A stretch of DNA of 64,000 nucleotides, taken from NCBI RefSeq assembly GCF_932294415.1, contig NC_065543.1, forward strand, positions 45,285,777 through 45,349,776. The letters are read 5' to 3'. The stretch is from Quercus robur. Lineage: Eukaryota > Streptophyta > Magnoliopsida > Fagales > Fagaceae. Below are positions 21,856 to 33,385 of the stretch, piece by piece. The notes below the pieces were generated by a model, which was given only the letters and a program-made list of their open reading frames with translations, did not search any database and was not told the origin of the DNA. The position numbers and the translations under genes were made by a program. Numbering within the stretch: position 1 is the stretch's first letter; every line of letters starts with the position of its first letter.

Positions 21856-23322
21856 CTTTCTAAATAAGAGAATGTATTAAATTTATATTATAATAGGTGA
21901 AGTTGAGAGAAACTTAAATTAGAATTTCAAATTAGAGTTCCAATTTTGCGCCATGTGTCCTAAATTATTTATTTTTAAAAAGTTTTATTCCTTAATTTTA
22001 GAATCAAATGTGAGACCATATCATAAATATTCATCCAAGTGAGTTATTAAGTACAATAACCAAAGAGTTTAGAATAAATGAATTGTTAAAAAAAAAAAAA
22101 ATAGCGCTTCAAAAGAAAATAGACAATTTACATTTTATACCTAATAATATCTTTACAAATATTTTTAAAGAGTTAACAAAATATAAAAATGACTGATGTG
22201 CATTGATAATAGCTTAATTTTGCATTTTTATATCATTGTTAGAAAGCATTATCATACTTATTTTGAGTTAATTCATGCATTTTATATTTGGTTTTGGAAT
22301 AATGCTGAATAATCAATTTTGTGCTTAATTGAATTTTATTGCGTGAATTTGTCTTTTGTAGGAGAATGGAATTAAATAAGTGGATTTGTGCAAAGAATAA
22401 TACTAATGGACTTTACTTTTACAAGGGCCATGATGAAGTTAAAGAAGGCCAACCCAATTAAATTTAAGTCCAATTAGAGCAAGGAATCAAAGGAAATTTG
22501 CACCAAATCAAAGTCCAATTCGGATTAGGATTTCAGCCTACACATTAGTTAGTATTGTTGGCATAACTTTCGGCTTAGATGTCCAATCGAGATGATTCAA
22601 GTTAGGCTGAAAATTTAACTTAAAGGGCTACAACTTTGTAGTTTAGAAAAAGTCCGAATTCTGACGTTAAATGGGCCAAAACCGTCGGTTAAGTGAAGCC
22701 TAAAAATCTGGGATTTTCTCCAAACGAGAATTTAACTTGTAATAGGAGTCCTTGACCTATTTAAAGGCTCTTTAGGGCAAACTTCAGGGGGGCTGAGGCT
22801 AGTGCTAGGGCTAAGGGCTGAATGTATAGAGAGTGCGGCTACTTCTTTGGTTTTCTTCCATAACAGTTAGTTTTATTTTATTTGTCTAGTTTAATGTTTA
22901 GTATTTTATTTTTTGTGTTTTCTTTCAATTACCATGTGTAGCTAAATTTATAATTAGGGTTGAGGATGAAACCTTGTTAAGGATTATTAGTAATATTTAT
23001 GTGATTTGATTTTTCCCACAATAGTTGTTCTTGATTTATATCAATTGACTAAGATAGGATTCTAGATATGAGTTTAATCATGTTTTTCTCATGATTTAGG
23101 ATTTGTCTTAATTAATTGAATGCTTGGTTTATTAATTCTTGATTTTAAAATTGGATATCACTTATGATTTGTCTTTTAATGGATACAATTTATATTTGAT
23201 TTTTAGAATTGAATATATCTTGTGATTTGTTTGGCTACAGATACAATTGATGATTTGGTTTTATACTTAAGAAGCGAAGAAGAATATGCTTTAGATTTTT
23301 AAACATAAGTTTTAATGATGAT

Positions 23323-23942
23323 TGTATGGCACCGAGATCCTAGGCCCCTACAGGCCCTGGGCCCAGTCCCATACAGGCCCTGGGCCCAGTCCCACACAGG
23401 CCCTGGGCCGAGTCCCATACCGGCCTTGGGCACAGGCCCAGCAGAAAGGTCCAGTTATCCTGCGCCCTTCTTGGAGCTTCCTTAATGTACAAACAAGCGT
23501 AGAGTATTGAATTCCAAGAGGTGATCGGTCAAACGTTCCCGATCAAATATATGAATTGTTCCCGGGAAAATGTGATATTCACAGGGAACTGAGTTGCCGA
23601 ACATAATCGGTCAAGATGGAGCCAAGTTCCAAGATCATAAATGCTGCACTGCCCTCTCACCTAAACATCCACTTTAATCAGATAATATTGGACCTTCAGT
23701 AGCACTAACGGTGGCTGTAATCATAATCTCCCCACTAACCTTGGCTATAAATAGAAGAAAGTTAGGAGAAGAAAGGGTTCAGAAAAATTGAGAGAAAACA
23801 GTCAAGGAGAGAGTATCAACTTAGTGTTGCTTTGAGTCTCTCTGCCGAGAACGACCCATTGTAAGAAATCCTTAAGCCCACTACAAATAAATTGTGAGGC
23901 CAAGTGATCTAAGGCCCAGAAGTCTTGTACTTGGTTCCTACA
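23323..23942 (+). repeat. 5' LTR (620 bp)
   Basis: Starts TGTATGGCACCGAGATCC and ends GGTTCCTACA. About 23347-23420 holds three to four GC-rich tandem units of ~23 bp built on caggccctgggcc. A TATAAATAG box at 23746-23754 would drive the genomic RNA, placing R near 23780. Confidence 0.92.
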
Positions 23943-23944
23943 AT

Positions 23945-23962
23945 TGGCGCCCACCGTGGGGC
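23945..23962 (+). promoter_or_regulatory. Primer-binding site for tRNA-Lys
   Basis: TGGCGCCCACCGTGGGGC begins two bases after the LTR. It is complementary to the 3' end of plant cytosolic tRNA-Lys (..GCCCCACGGTGGGCG plus CCA) as I know it. The 18-base match is long for a PBS. Confidence 0.75.
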
Positions 23963-24005
23963 CCTCCTACGAAGCCGTGGTTCGACTGAGACTCAAACGA
24001 AAGGA

Positions 24006-25400
24006 ATGTCTGAGGAGCGTTCAGGAGAGCGTGCACCGAGCGGCTCCATAGGATCTTCTCGGGGGTCAACGTGGAGGGAGAGAAGGCAGAAACGTCGGGA
24101 AGATAGGGAGCAACCAAGGGGGGAGGAAAGGTCCGGATTGGGAGAAGGATTGGCTCAGACACACCGGACGGTTTCCGGCGTCTCGGCGCATCGGCAACAT
24201 GATGATAGAGACCGAGAGTTGGAGCGGTTGCGCAGACTGGTAATGGATTTAGAGCTGGAAGCGAGGGATCGGCGACATGAAAGGAATCGCAACCCCCAGC
24301 AAAGGAGAAATCAGGGCGAGGGCTCCAGCCGATCTGGTACGCAACGATCCCGAGACCGATCGCGTTCCCAAGAGTCACACCGGCAACCACGGGGACTACG
24401 TCATCAATGAAACCGCTCACGGTCGCATGGTTACGATGACCAAGGATCAGAATCGCCGGAGGAACGACTGCACCACAATGCTGCCGTGGATGCCATGAGC
24501 CGAGCCTTGCGGATGGCGGCCCGGTCTCCATTCTCCGATGAAATTGAACGGGCCCCGCTGCCGAGCAGATTCACGCGACCGCCATTCAATTCGTATGAGG
24601 GGAGGACGGACCCCGTGGAACATGTCACCCATTACATCCACATGATGTCTTTGCATGCGCACAACGATGCATTGATGTGTAAAGTATTCCCCTCTAGTCT
24701 CGGCTCTACCGCACTGAGATGGTTCAATGGGTTGCGGAAAGGTTCTATACACAGCTTCGCCGAGCTGATTCAGGAATTCGGCAGCAGGTTCGTGACATGC
24801 AGCCGAGTGCAACAGCCAGTCGACGCATTGCTTTCCATGAAAATGAGGGTCGGGGAAACCCTTCGGAGTTATGCCAGCCGATACTGGGAACTCTACAACG
24901 AGATTGGTGGAGGAAACGAGAAAATTGCGGCAAGCACCTTCAGGATGGGGCTCCCCGAAGATTCTGAATTGCGGGAGTCGTTGACGAGAAGACCCCCGAA
25001 GGACATGAGGCAACTGATGAGACGCATAGAGGAGTACAAACGCCTGGAGGATGACCGGCTGCAAAGCAGGGGGAAAGCTCCTTTTGCGAGGAGATCTCGG
25101 CAAAGCATTTTGCCGCCAAAGCCGAAAAGAGACTTCAGAATGCAGGAACCAGAGGTGCAAGTCGAAGGGGTTAATGTGGTGTTTAAAGAGCCCGTGCACA
25201 AAATCTTGGAACGGATCAGGAATGAGCCATTCTTCAGATGGCCGAACAAAATGGGGGGCGACCCATCTCGGAGGAACCAAAACCTATACTGCACCTATCA
25301 CAGAGACAAGGGCACACCATCAAGCAGTGTAGGGTATTAAAAGATCATCTCGGACAGCTAGTGAAGGCAGGGCACCTGAAAGAGTTTGTAGCAGATTCCA
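24006..25400 (+). pseudogene. Retrotransposon gag, interrupted
   Basis: Starts MSEERSGERAPSG with an Arg/Glu/Ser-rich N-terminus, then a retrotransposon gag domain (DPVEHVTHYIHMM, STALRWFNGLRKGSI, FAELIQEFGSRF, ESLTRRPPKD) and a CTYHRDKG..C knuckle-like motif at its end. It is broken by an in-frame TGA at 24408-24410, a one-base loss near 25313, and a compensating change between about 25395 and 25455. The reading frame is otherwise conserved on both sides of each break. Gag would form the cytoplasmic particle. Confidence 0.85.
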
Positions 25401-26096
25401 TTGACCGAGAATCCGGGCAGGGCGCCCAACAGAAAAAGGAACCCCCTTCCACCACCCCTGGGGGTAATCGACGTCATCCATGCCGCACCAAGAAGAGCAG
25501 CAGCGGCAAAAAGGGTAATGACAGTGGCTTGCGCGGAGGGAGAATCATCCAAGAAGAAAAAGAAAGTTGGACGGCTGGCCATCTCGTTCGGAGAAGATGA
25601 TTTGGAAGGGACGATCCAACCTCACGACGATGCTTTGGTGGTGACAGCCCGGATAGGCGGATTCTTGGTGAAGAGGGTGATGATTGATCAAGGTAGCGGG
25701 GCTGACGTCATGTACCCGGACCTCTTCGAAGGGCTCGGGTTAAAGACCCAGGATTTGGCGAAGTATGACACGCCATTGGTCTCGTTTGACGGGAGAGTTG
25801 TAATTCCCGAGGGGCAAATCTCTCTCCCAGTGGACATGGAAGGCAAGGGAGTTATAGTTACATTCATAGTAGTCCGATCATTCGCACCTTACACCGCAAT
25901 CCTGGGGAGGCCGTGGATTCACGCCATGGGGGCTGTTCTGTCCACCCTTCACGTGAAAGTAAAATTTCCTACTGAGTATGGAGTTGCAGAGGTAAGGGGG
26001 AACCAACAGGTGGCGAAGCAATGCCTTGTAGCCGCGGTCAGGTGGGAAAAGGAACAGCTCGGTCAAGCTGAGCACGCCGAGAAAGAGACTACATAG
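25401..26096 (+). pseudogene. Retroviral-type aspartic protease region of pol
   Basis: The region contains GRLAISFGEDDLEG and the active-site segment VMIDQGSGADVMYPDLF, followed by LGRPWIHAMGAVLSTLHVK, the usual order in plant Ty3/gypsy elements. The frame ends at a TAG (26094-26096) and the same frame resumes directly into the reverse transcriptase region, so the TAG is a nonsense mutation, or less likely a read-through stop. Confidence 0.85.
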
Positions 26097-28040
26097 CAAT
26101 TACAGAAACCCCGGGAAACTGGGGCGGACGTTGCCGAGGAGGTGCTGAAGGTAAGAATTCTTCCAGATAGTGACAGATATTTCCAGATAGGTACAAGCAT
26201 GAATGACCGGGAAAGGGTAGAGATGTTGTTGTTCCTGTTGCAGAACATAGATGTCTTCGCATGGAACCCGTATGAAGTGCCCGGCGTAGATCCCGAATTC
26301 ATTGTCCACAGACTCAATGTGGATCCATTATTCCCCTCGAAGAAGCAAAAACCAAGAAGAGTGTCAAAAGAACACGTCGATGCAGTAAACCTGGAGGTAC
26401 AGCGGCTGAGGGAGGCCGGAGTCATAAAGGAGATATTCTTCCCGAAGTGGTTGGCAAACACTGTCGTGGTGAAGAAGAAGAACGGCAAATGGAGAGTTTG
26501 TGTGGACTTCACAGACTTGAACAAGGCATGTCCCAAAGACCCATTCCCGATGCCCAAGATTGATCAGTTAGTAGATGCAACATACGGGCACCCGAGGATG
26601 AGCTTCCTAATGCCTTCCAGGGCTACCACCAGATTGCCTTGGCACCCGAAGACCGAGAAAAGACAGCATTTATCTCCCCGAATGCAAACTATCACTACGA
26701 GGTCATGCCGTTTGGATTGAAGAACGCCGGGGCCACGTATCAGCGAATGATGACGAGAATGTTCCGAGAAAAGATTGGATGCACGGTTGAAGTTTATATC
26801 GACGACATGGTGGTAAAAAGCAGAATCGAGTCACAGCACACCGAAGACCTCCGGGGAGTATTCGAGATACTACAACGGCACAAATTGCGCCTGAATGCCG
26901 AGAAGTGCACTTTCGGAGTGGGGGCTGGTAAGTTTCTGGGATATCTGATCTCTACTCGGGGAATAGAAGCTAACCCCGACCAAATAAAGGCCGTGAACCG
27001 CCTCAAACCACCAAGCAATCCTAAAGAGGTGCAAGTGCTCACTGGAATGTTAGCCGCCCTGAACCGATTTATCTCCAAGTTTGCCGATCGCTGCCGGCCG
27101 TTTTATCAACTTCTGAAAAAGTGGAAGGGGTTTCGATGGGACGAGAGCTGTGATGAGGCTTTTCGAGAGCTAAAGGAATACTTGGCAGAGGCGCCGAGGT
27201 TGACGGACCCGGAGCCCGGGGAAGATCTGTTTATGTACCTTGCAGTCACTGAACATGCCGTAAGTGCTGTGTTACTAAGGGACCGGGGAGTACAAATGCC
27301 AGTGTATTACGTGAGCAAAAACCTTAGTAGACGCCGAGACAAGGTACCTGCCCCTTGAGAAGTTAGTTTTAGCCCTGGTGCACGCCACGAGGAAGTTGCC
27401 ACATTACTTCCAGGCACACACGGTGTTCGTCCTCACCGAGTATCCTTTGCAGTCACTGTTAAAGAGATCGGACTTCACAGGTCGGATTGCCAAATGGGGG
27501 ACTCGGTTGGGACCGTTTGACATAAGATACCGACCTAGAAGCTCGGTGAAGGGACAGGTTCTCGCTGATTTCATCGCAGAATTCACACCCAAGAACGAAG
27601 GCAAGGTAATCTGTAGTGCGGAGATTCGCCCGTGGAGGGTATTTGTGGACGGCGCATCAAATGCTATGGGGGCCGGGGCTGGCGTTGTCATAATCACCCC
27701 TGAGGGTATACGACTGGAACACTCCTTCAGATTGGGGTTCAAAGTCTCGAACAATGAAGCCGAGTATGAGGCCCTACTGGCCGGATTGAGAGCCGTATTG
27801 CATCTAGGCGCGAAGGATGTTGAGATTTACTCGGACTCTCGGCTGGTCGTTTATCAGATCACGGGGAACTTCGAGGCTCGGGACCCCCGAATGAAAGCTT
27901 ACCTAAGTACGGCAAAGCAGATTATCAGTCAGTTTGGAACGGTAAAGATATCCCAGGTGGCTTGGTCACAAAACAAGCACGCTGACTCTCTTGCCACGTT
28001 AGCGGTTAGCCTTATCGGCCACCGAGGACACGCCGCGGCT
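26097..28040 (+). pseudogene. Reverse transcriptase and RNase H regions of pol, frameshifted
   Basis: RT motifs: PKWLANTVVVKKKNGKWRVC, DFTDLNKACPKDPFP, EVMPFGLKNAGATYQRMM and the catalytic VEVYIDDMVVKS. A first RNase H follows, with FMYLAVTEHAVSAVL and KLPHYFQAHTVFVLT. A second RNase-H-like domain has the acidic residues in RVFVDGASNAMG, SNNEAEYEALLAG, IYSDSRLVVYQI and QNKHADSLATLA. Frame breaks: one base lost near 26609, one gained near 27332 and one gained near 28013. Catalytic residues are intact, so the inactivation is by indel only. Confidence 0.9.
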
Positions 28041-29379
28041 TATCACGATAGAACTTATAAGGGAGCCAAGCATTTATGTGAAGAGTGTTCCCGACCAGGC
28101 CGGAGTAGAAGTTGCGCAGGTAGCAGTGGCTGGTCCGTGTTGGATGAACCCGATCATAGACTTCCTTGCCGAAGATAAAGTTCCAGAGGATGAGGCCGAG
28201 GCCAACAAGATTCGCCGGATGGCTCCCCGATACTGGCTCTCTGCGGATCGAAAGTTGTACCGAAGATCCTTCGCAGGCCCTTACCTCTTGTGCCTACATC
28301 TCAAAAAAGTCAAAGAGCTTCTGACCGAGCTACATGAGGGAGTATGTGGCGGGCATGCTGGGGGACGATCTTTAGCGCACAGAGCAATGACACAGGGGTT
28401 TTGGTGGCCACAGATGCAGAAGGATGCCGTTGAATACGCTCGGAGCTGCGAACAGTGTCAAAAGCACGCCCCAATGATCCATCAGCCTACAGGACACCTA
28501 AACCCTGTCAGCAGCCCGTGGCCGTTCGCACAATGGGGGCTTGACATCCTCGGGCCATTCCCCCGAGCAACGGGGAACCGCCGTTTTGTATTGGTAGCTG
28601 TAGATTACTTTACGAAGTGGGCTGAAGCCGAAGCCTTGGCTAATATCCGGGATACGGATGTGAAGAAGTTTGTATGGAAAAACATAGTTACAAGGTTTGG
28701 GGTGCCGAATTCGCTAGTAACAGACAATGGGCTACAGTTCGACAGCAACGCTTTTCGGACCTTCTGCAGCGAGCTCGGCATCAGGAACAAGTATTCAACC
28801 CCGGCATACCCACAAAGCAACGGCCAAGCTGAGGCAGTAAACAAGACTATTTTGAACGAGCTCAAGAGAAGGTTGGATGGGGCGAAAGGAAGATGGGCGG
28901 AGGAGCTACCCAGTGTATTGTGGGCTTACCACACGACCCCTAGGAGATCCACGGGGGAAACCCCGTTTTCTCTGACATACGGAGCAGAAGCAGTGATACC
29001 AACCGAGGTGAGCTTATGCAGTGCAAGGGTCGTCGGGTTTGACCCCGTCCAGAACGCCGACTTGATGATGGAGCATTTGGATTGGCTAGAAGAATGCAGG
29101 GAGGCCGCGACCGTACGGCTCGCCGAGTATCAGCAGAAGTTGGCCCAAAGATACAACCGAAATGTAAGGGGGAGGGAATTCAGTGCCGGGGAACTAGTGT
29201 TAAGAAGGGTAGTGGGGAACATGCGGGACGTGGCTGCAGGGAAGCTTGCTCAAACCTGTGAGGGGCCATACAGAGTCACAGCCATTGCGGGTGCAGGGGC
29301 CTACTACTTGGAGGACCTTGACGAGAGGCCGCTCCCCCGACCATGGAACGCCAACAACTTGAAGAAATTCTATGCATGA
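28018..29379 (+). pseudogene. Integrase region of pol
   Basis: After the last frame change, a continuous frame runs to the stop at 29377-29379. It holds an HHCC zinc-binding region (ELHEGVCGGHAGG, ARSCEQCQKHAP), the DDE core (WGLDILGPFP, VTDNGLQFDS, PQSNGQAEAVNKTI) and a C-terminal domain ending NANNLKKFYA. All catalytic residues are present, but translation would depend on upstream gag-pol, which is broken. Integrase would join element cDNA to chromosomal DNA in the nucleus. Confidence 0.9.
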
Positions 29380-29489
29380 TCATCCGTGTAAGCCAGAACT
29401 TGTATTTCATTGAAATTAAGAGCATGATGAACGTTTTTTTTATATGCTGTTTTTGATTCCGTAACCGCACACCCAGAGAATTGCAAACA

Positions 29490-30240
29490 AATCTCTAAGG
29501 AAAGAAACCTGACTCTCGGCTCGATCAAAATCGCCGAGCAGGTGGAAACCTTACAAACAAATCTCCAAGGACAGAAACCTGACTCTCGGCTCGATCAAAA
29601 TCACCGAGCAGGTGGAAACCTTACAAATAAATCTCTAAGGACAGAAACCTGACTCTTGGCTCGATCAAAATCGCCGAGCAGGTGGAAACCTTACAAACAA
29701 ATCTCCAAGGATAGAAACCTGACCCTCGGCTCGATCAAAATCGCCGAGCAGGTGGAAACCTTACAAACAAATCTCCAAGGACAGAAACCTGACCCTCGGC
29801 TCGATCCAAATCGCCGAGCAGGTGGAAACCTTACAAATAAATCTCTAAGGACAGAAACCTGACCCTCGGCTCGATCAAAATCGCCGACCAGGTGGAAACC
29901 TTACAAATAAATTTCTAAGGACAGAAACCTGACCCTCGGCTCGATCAAAATCGCCGAGCAGGTGGAAACCTTACAAATAAATCTCTAAGGACAGAAACCT
30001 GACCCTCGGCCCGATCAAAATCGCCGAGCAGGTGGAAACCTTACAAATAAATCTCTAAGGATAGAAACCTGACCTTCGGCTCGATCAAAATCGCCGAGCA
30101 AGTGGAAACCTTACAAACAAATCCCTAAGGACAGAAACCTGATTCTCGGTTAAACTCAAATCTCCGAACAGGTGGAAACCTTACAAGCGAATACTTTAAG
30201 GACGAAAACACGATTCTCGGTTATACTAAAGCCTGAAGAA
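29490..30240 (+). repeat. 70-bp tandem repeat array (~10.5 copies)
   Basis: The word gaaacctga recurs every 70 bases at 29504, 29574, 29644, 29714, 29784, 29854, 29924, 29994, 30064 and 30134, with a decayed last unit. Units carry tctcggctcgatc and gccgagcaggtgg. Since 70 is not a multiple of 3, the frame rotates, so the array is non-coding. It lies between the integrase stop and the end of the antisense ORF. Confidence 0.92.
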
Positions 30241-30436
30241 AACCTAACTCTTTTGCAAATACTAAGTCCATTAGCGCTTTCAAATTACCCAAAGCGCCGC
30301 ACAACAGGTTTTCGGGGGTACCATTCTATTAAGCGGCCATAACACTGGCATAATTCAAGTAAAACACACAAATAGATATAAATTCATTCAACAAATTGAA
30401 ACGGGAAAAGAAAATGGTCTGCTAATTAAACAAATA

Positions 30437-30545
30437 AAGGCAATTGTTCAGTCACCACATCCCGGTGATGTAGGCAAATAAAACCAGCAAAATAAGGCAA
30501 TTGTTCAGTCACCACATCTCGGTGACATAGGCAAATAAAACCAAC
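30437..30545 (+). repeat. 57-bp tandem duplication
   Basis: aaggcaattgttcagtcacc recurs after 57 bases, each unit ending gtgatgtaggcaaataaaac or a near variant. It lies just beyond the antisense ORF stop. Confidence 0.8.
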
Positions 30546-30578
30546 AAATTAAAAATAAGCTAGTAAATAAAAGTAAAA

Positions 30579-32890
30579 TCAGCTGGGAGGTTGGGTCGGC
30601 GGTGTCACTTCCTGCTGGACGGTCAGAGGGAAAGGCGGGTCCTCACCGAGAAGCTCCTGCACAGTCGGGATGCTGGTGGCCTCCATTTCCTTGGGCTCGG
30701 CGTGAGAATCGATTTGCTCAACCAGCTCCCTCATACTGGCCGTCTCCTCCTCGTCAATAGCAGCCGGGGCGTCCTGGACGGCAGGTACAGGGTTCGGAAA
30801 TGGAATTTGGCCGGGGTCTCTCAGCTGCGAATCTTCAGGAACTCCCATTGCCTGGAGAGCGGCAAACCACCCGGCCTCGAAACCCATATTCCGAGCCCGA
30901 GCCACCACCGGCTCTGCGGAATTTTCGGCATCAGCAAAACCTATGTCATACCACTTTTGTTCCGCGGCCGCCAAGCCTGCCCTGAGATCGGCTATCTCAT
31001 TGGCGTTGGAAGTGTTAAGGCTGATGGCTTCGGCTAATTTGACTTCCGTCTCATTCTGCTTGATCAGGAGCTCCGCATACCTCTTTTCGGCCAATGCCCG
31101 GTTCTTCTCCGCAGCAGCAGCCTTCTTCTCAGCAGACTCAGCAGCTTTCAGCTTTTCCTTAGCCGTTTTAACTGCTGACTCCCGCGCCCCCTTCTCGCGC
31201 TTGTTTTCCTCGGCAAGCTCCCGTGCCCGGGCAGCCACAATGTGAGCCATTTGAGCGGCCTAGCAAGCACGAATGTTAGAAAAGAAGCAAAAGGAAATCT
31301 ATATGAAGGAGTAGATAGACAAAAGAATTACCGCAATGGCGTGCCACTCTAACCGGCGCCCCACAGACTCCTCGGACCCCTCCTCAAAAGCATGCACGTC
31401 CTCGGGAAGTAGGAGAGCTTCGGCCAAAGTTTGGGCAATACGGCCGCCCTCGCCCTTCTCCCACATCCGAACACAGGCGGTTGAGGGCAATGGCTTGCCG
31501 TCCAAAAGGAACTTTGGCTTCCACGCTGGAGCCACTTGGGAGGAGGACGCGCCCCCCGTGCCAGCTTCGGTTGGCGGCTCGTGGATAACGATTCCACCTG
31601 TTGGTCGGGGAGGAGTCTGGACAGTGGCATCTCCCGGGCCCGTGGAAGGTTGATCGGTAACTTTTTGTTTCTTTCGGGCACGTCCGGCTTGCGAGGAAGG
31701 TGGGGGCTGAGGCACTTGACCCCGGCCTTGGGAAGGCGGGGGCTGATTGGGTTGTCGGGCACCTGGCACGAACCGTTCTATTGACATCACCTTCCTTGAT
31801 GCCATCCTTCCACTAGGTTGGATAGCTTCAGCTAGCAAGGCAGCCGCTTCTTTCACTTGTTGTTGAGGCACGGCGGCTGGATTCTCGGGAATGGGCTGCC
31901 CTTGCGCTTGGTCTCCTTGCTGTATGGCTTCGTGGGCTATCTCCCTGAGACGCCGGGATGCTTTTTCTGCGGATTCGTCTCGCAAAGGGGCTAGCTCGTC
32001 CGCGCAAGTAAACCGCCGACCAAATTCCCTCGCTTCCCCGGTTGTAAGCTTCGGCGGCAAAAAGTTTACGTACCGGACGTCTATGTATGATATCAGGGGG
32101 CTGTCAACTATCAGTGCCTGCTTGAAAGGCTGCCAAGTAGAATAAACCGGCTCCATTCCGAGGATCAAGTGCGAGGCCCGGAGTTGTCCGTCCCAATGCA
32201 CGTATATCTCGGAACGGAGGACGAAGTTTAAATCCTTGGCGTGGACGGCTCTGAGGTCCTGAACAAACACTTTGCCGTCTACAAAAGAACAGGTGGCGCA
32301 TTAGTCTCTAACAATAAAAAATTTTTACTCCAATAAGAAGAAAAGAAGAGGCGGAGGAAAGCAATTATATGAAGGGGATGATACGAACCCACTTCACGCT
32401 GTGTAAGGGGGCAAGGGATCTCCCTGGCAAACCAATTGCCGCGCACCCTGACGAACTCCCCGGCGGAGTTCCTGTTCAAGTCAGGTAGGCATGATATCAG
32501 CCGTACCCGAGCATCCCTTGTCTTTAGGTAATAATTGGTGGCTTTGCTCCCACAGAGGCTGTACATTTGGTTAATGTCATGGTGGTCTAACTGTAAGTTA
32601 AAGGTGTGATTCAACTTACTGACACAACTAACTACCCGGTAAAAATTGGGGGGAAGCTGGTCAGGGCACAGCCCATAGTAAGTGAGTGTGTTTATCAAGA
32701 GGGGATTTACGGGGAACCTGACCCCACCTTCTAAAATGGACATCAAAGGAAAGAAGGTTGTACCCTGCCCTCGGTGGAGTTCCATATCACTCTCATGGCA
32801 GTGAGCCACATCCACGTCATCGGGAATATTAAATTTACTCCTAAAGGTGGCCAAAGCAGCCGGGGATTCTAGAAGGTAAGAGTAACCCAT
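30579..32890 (-). CDS. Intact spliced antisense ORF of the Tat-like element (putative gypsy-type transposon protein)
   Basis: On the minus strand, coding exons 32890-32389, 32278-31332 and 31259-30579 join to 2130 nt, or 709 residues plus stop, with no interruption. Both introns have GT..AG ends (GTTCGT..TTTTGTAG; GTAATT..GCTAG), and phases agree. Exon 1 starts MGYSYLLESPAALATF and holds LEGGVRFPVNPLLINTLTYY and YGLCPDQLPPNFYRV, resembling the 'putative gypsy type transposon' domain (Transposase_28) common in plant genomes. Exon 2 continues it, then a Pro/Gln/Gly-rich disordered stretch. Exon 3 is an Ala/Lys/Glu-rich coiled coil (KEKLKAAESAEKKAAAAEKN) and an acidic tail. Function is unknown; extra ORFs of this kind are known in Tat elements. 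It is intact while gag-pol is not. Confidence 0.82.
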
Positions 32891-33092
32891 CTATAAAGCC
32901 TAAAACTACAAAAGTGAACTCAAAGAAATAAAGCTGAGGGAACAGGAAGGGGAAGAAAAACTTACTTTGGGTTCTAAGGAGGAAAAGAACACTGAGCAAG
33001 CAAGCGCACAGAAATGTGGTTGGCAGAGAGTAAGCACTAAAGATCAAAGGCGAAGGAAAAATGGAATGGTGTTCAGAGAGGGACTATTTATA
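32891..33092 (-). promoter_or_regulatory. Promoter, leader and possible leader intron of the antisense ORF
   Basis: A minus-strand TATAAATA box lies at 33092-33085, predicting a start near 33060. The leader has no ATG before 32890. A possible 75-base leader intron runs 32965-32891 (GTAAGT..TTATAG), ending right at the ATG. This suggests the ORF has its own promoter independent of the LTR. Confidence 0.55.
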
Positions 33093-33371
33093 AAGCCAAA
33101 AAGAAATGGGGGAAGAAGAAACGTTTAATCAAGCAATAAATGGGCACAATTTACGAGCGACCCAGCGAATGCCAAACGTAACCGATTCGTGCGCCGCTTC
33201 GGTCCACGAACCATCAGGCAATAATGACGACTGCGCCTGGCGCCGCGAAACGGCGCGTCTTTTGAGATGAATACTAATAAGAAGTAACAGTCATAAGTCC
33301 CAGGCTAGAAGATTCCCGAGGTCAAAAGGCCCAGACAGCTCCTTGATTCTTCTCGGCGACCGAGTATGAAT

Positions 33372-33380
33372 CAAGGGGGG
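33372..33380 (+). promoter_or_regulatory. Polypurine tract
   Basis: AAGGGGGGA shortly before the 3' LTR is the expected plus-strand primer. Five bases (ctatt-like) separate it from the TG of the LTR. Confidence 0.6.
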
Positions 33381-33385
33381 ACTAT

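Noticed and set aside
23938..24531. 197-codon minus-strand frame over the gag N-terminus
   Set aside because: It runs into the LTR/PBS, lacks motifs, and mirrors the Arg-rich gag sequence.
24447..25280. Long minus-strand open frame opposite gag
   Set aside because: It is a shadow of the GC-rich gag frame, which has clear domain motifs. The minus frame has none.
29656..29862. Repetitive open frame in the 70-bp array
   Set aside because: The 70-base period rotates the frame each unit, so the open frame is by chance.
30591..31245. Plus-strand frames over the antisense ORF
   Set aside because: They are shadows of the coiled-coil exon. They do not continue across the introns and lack motifs.
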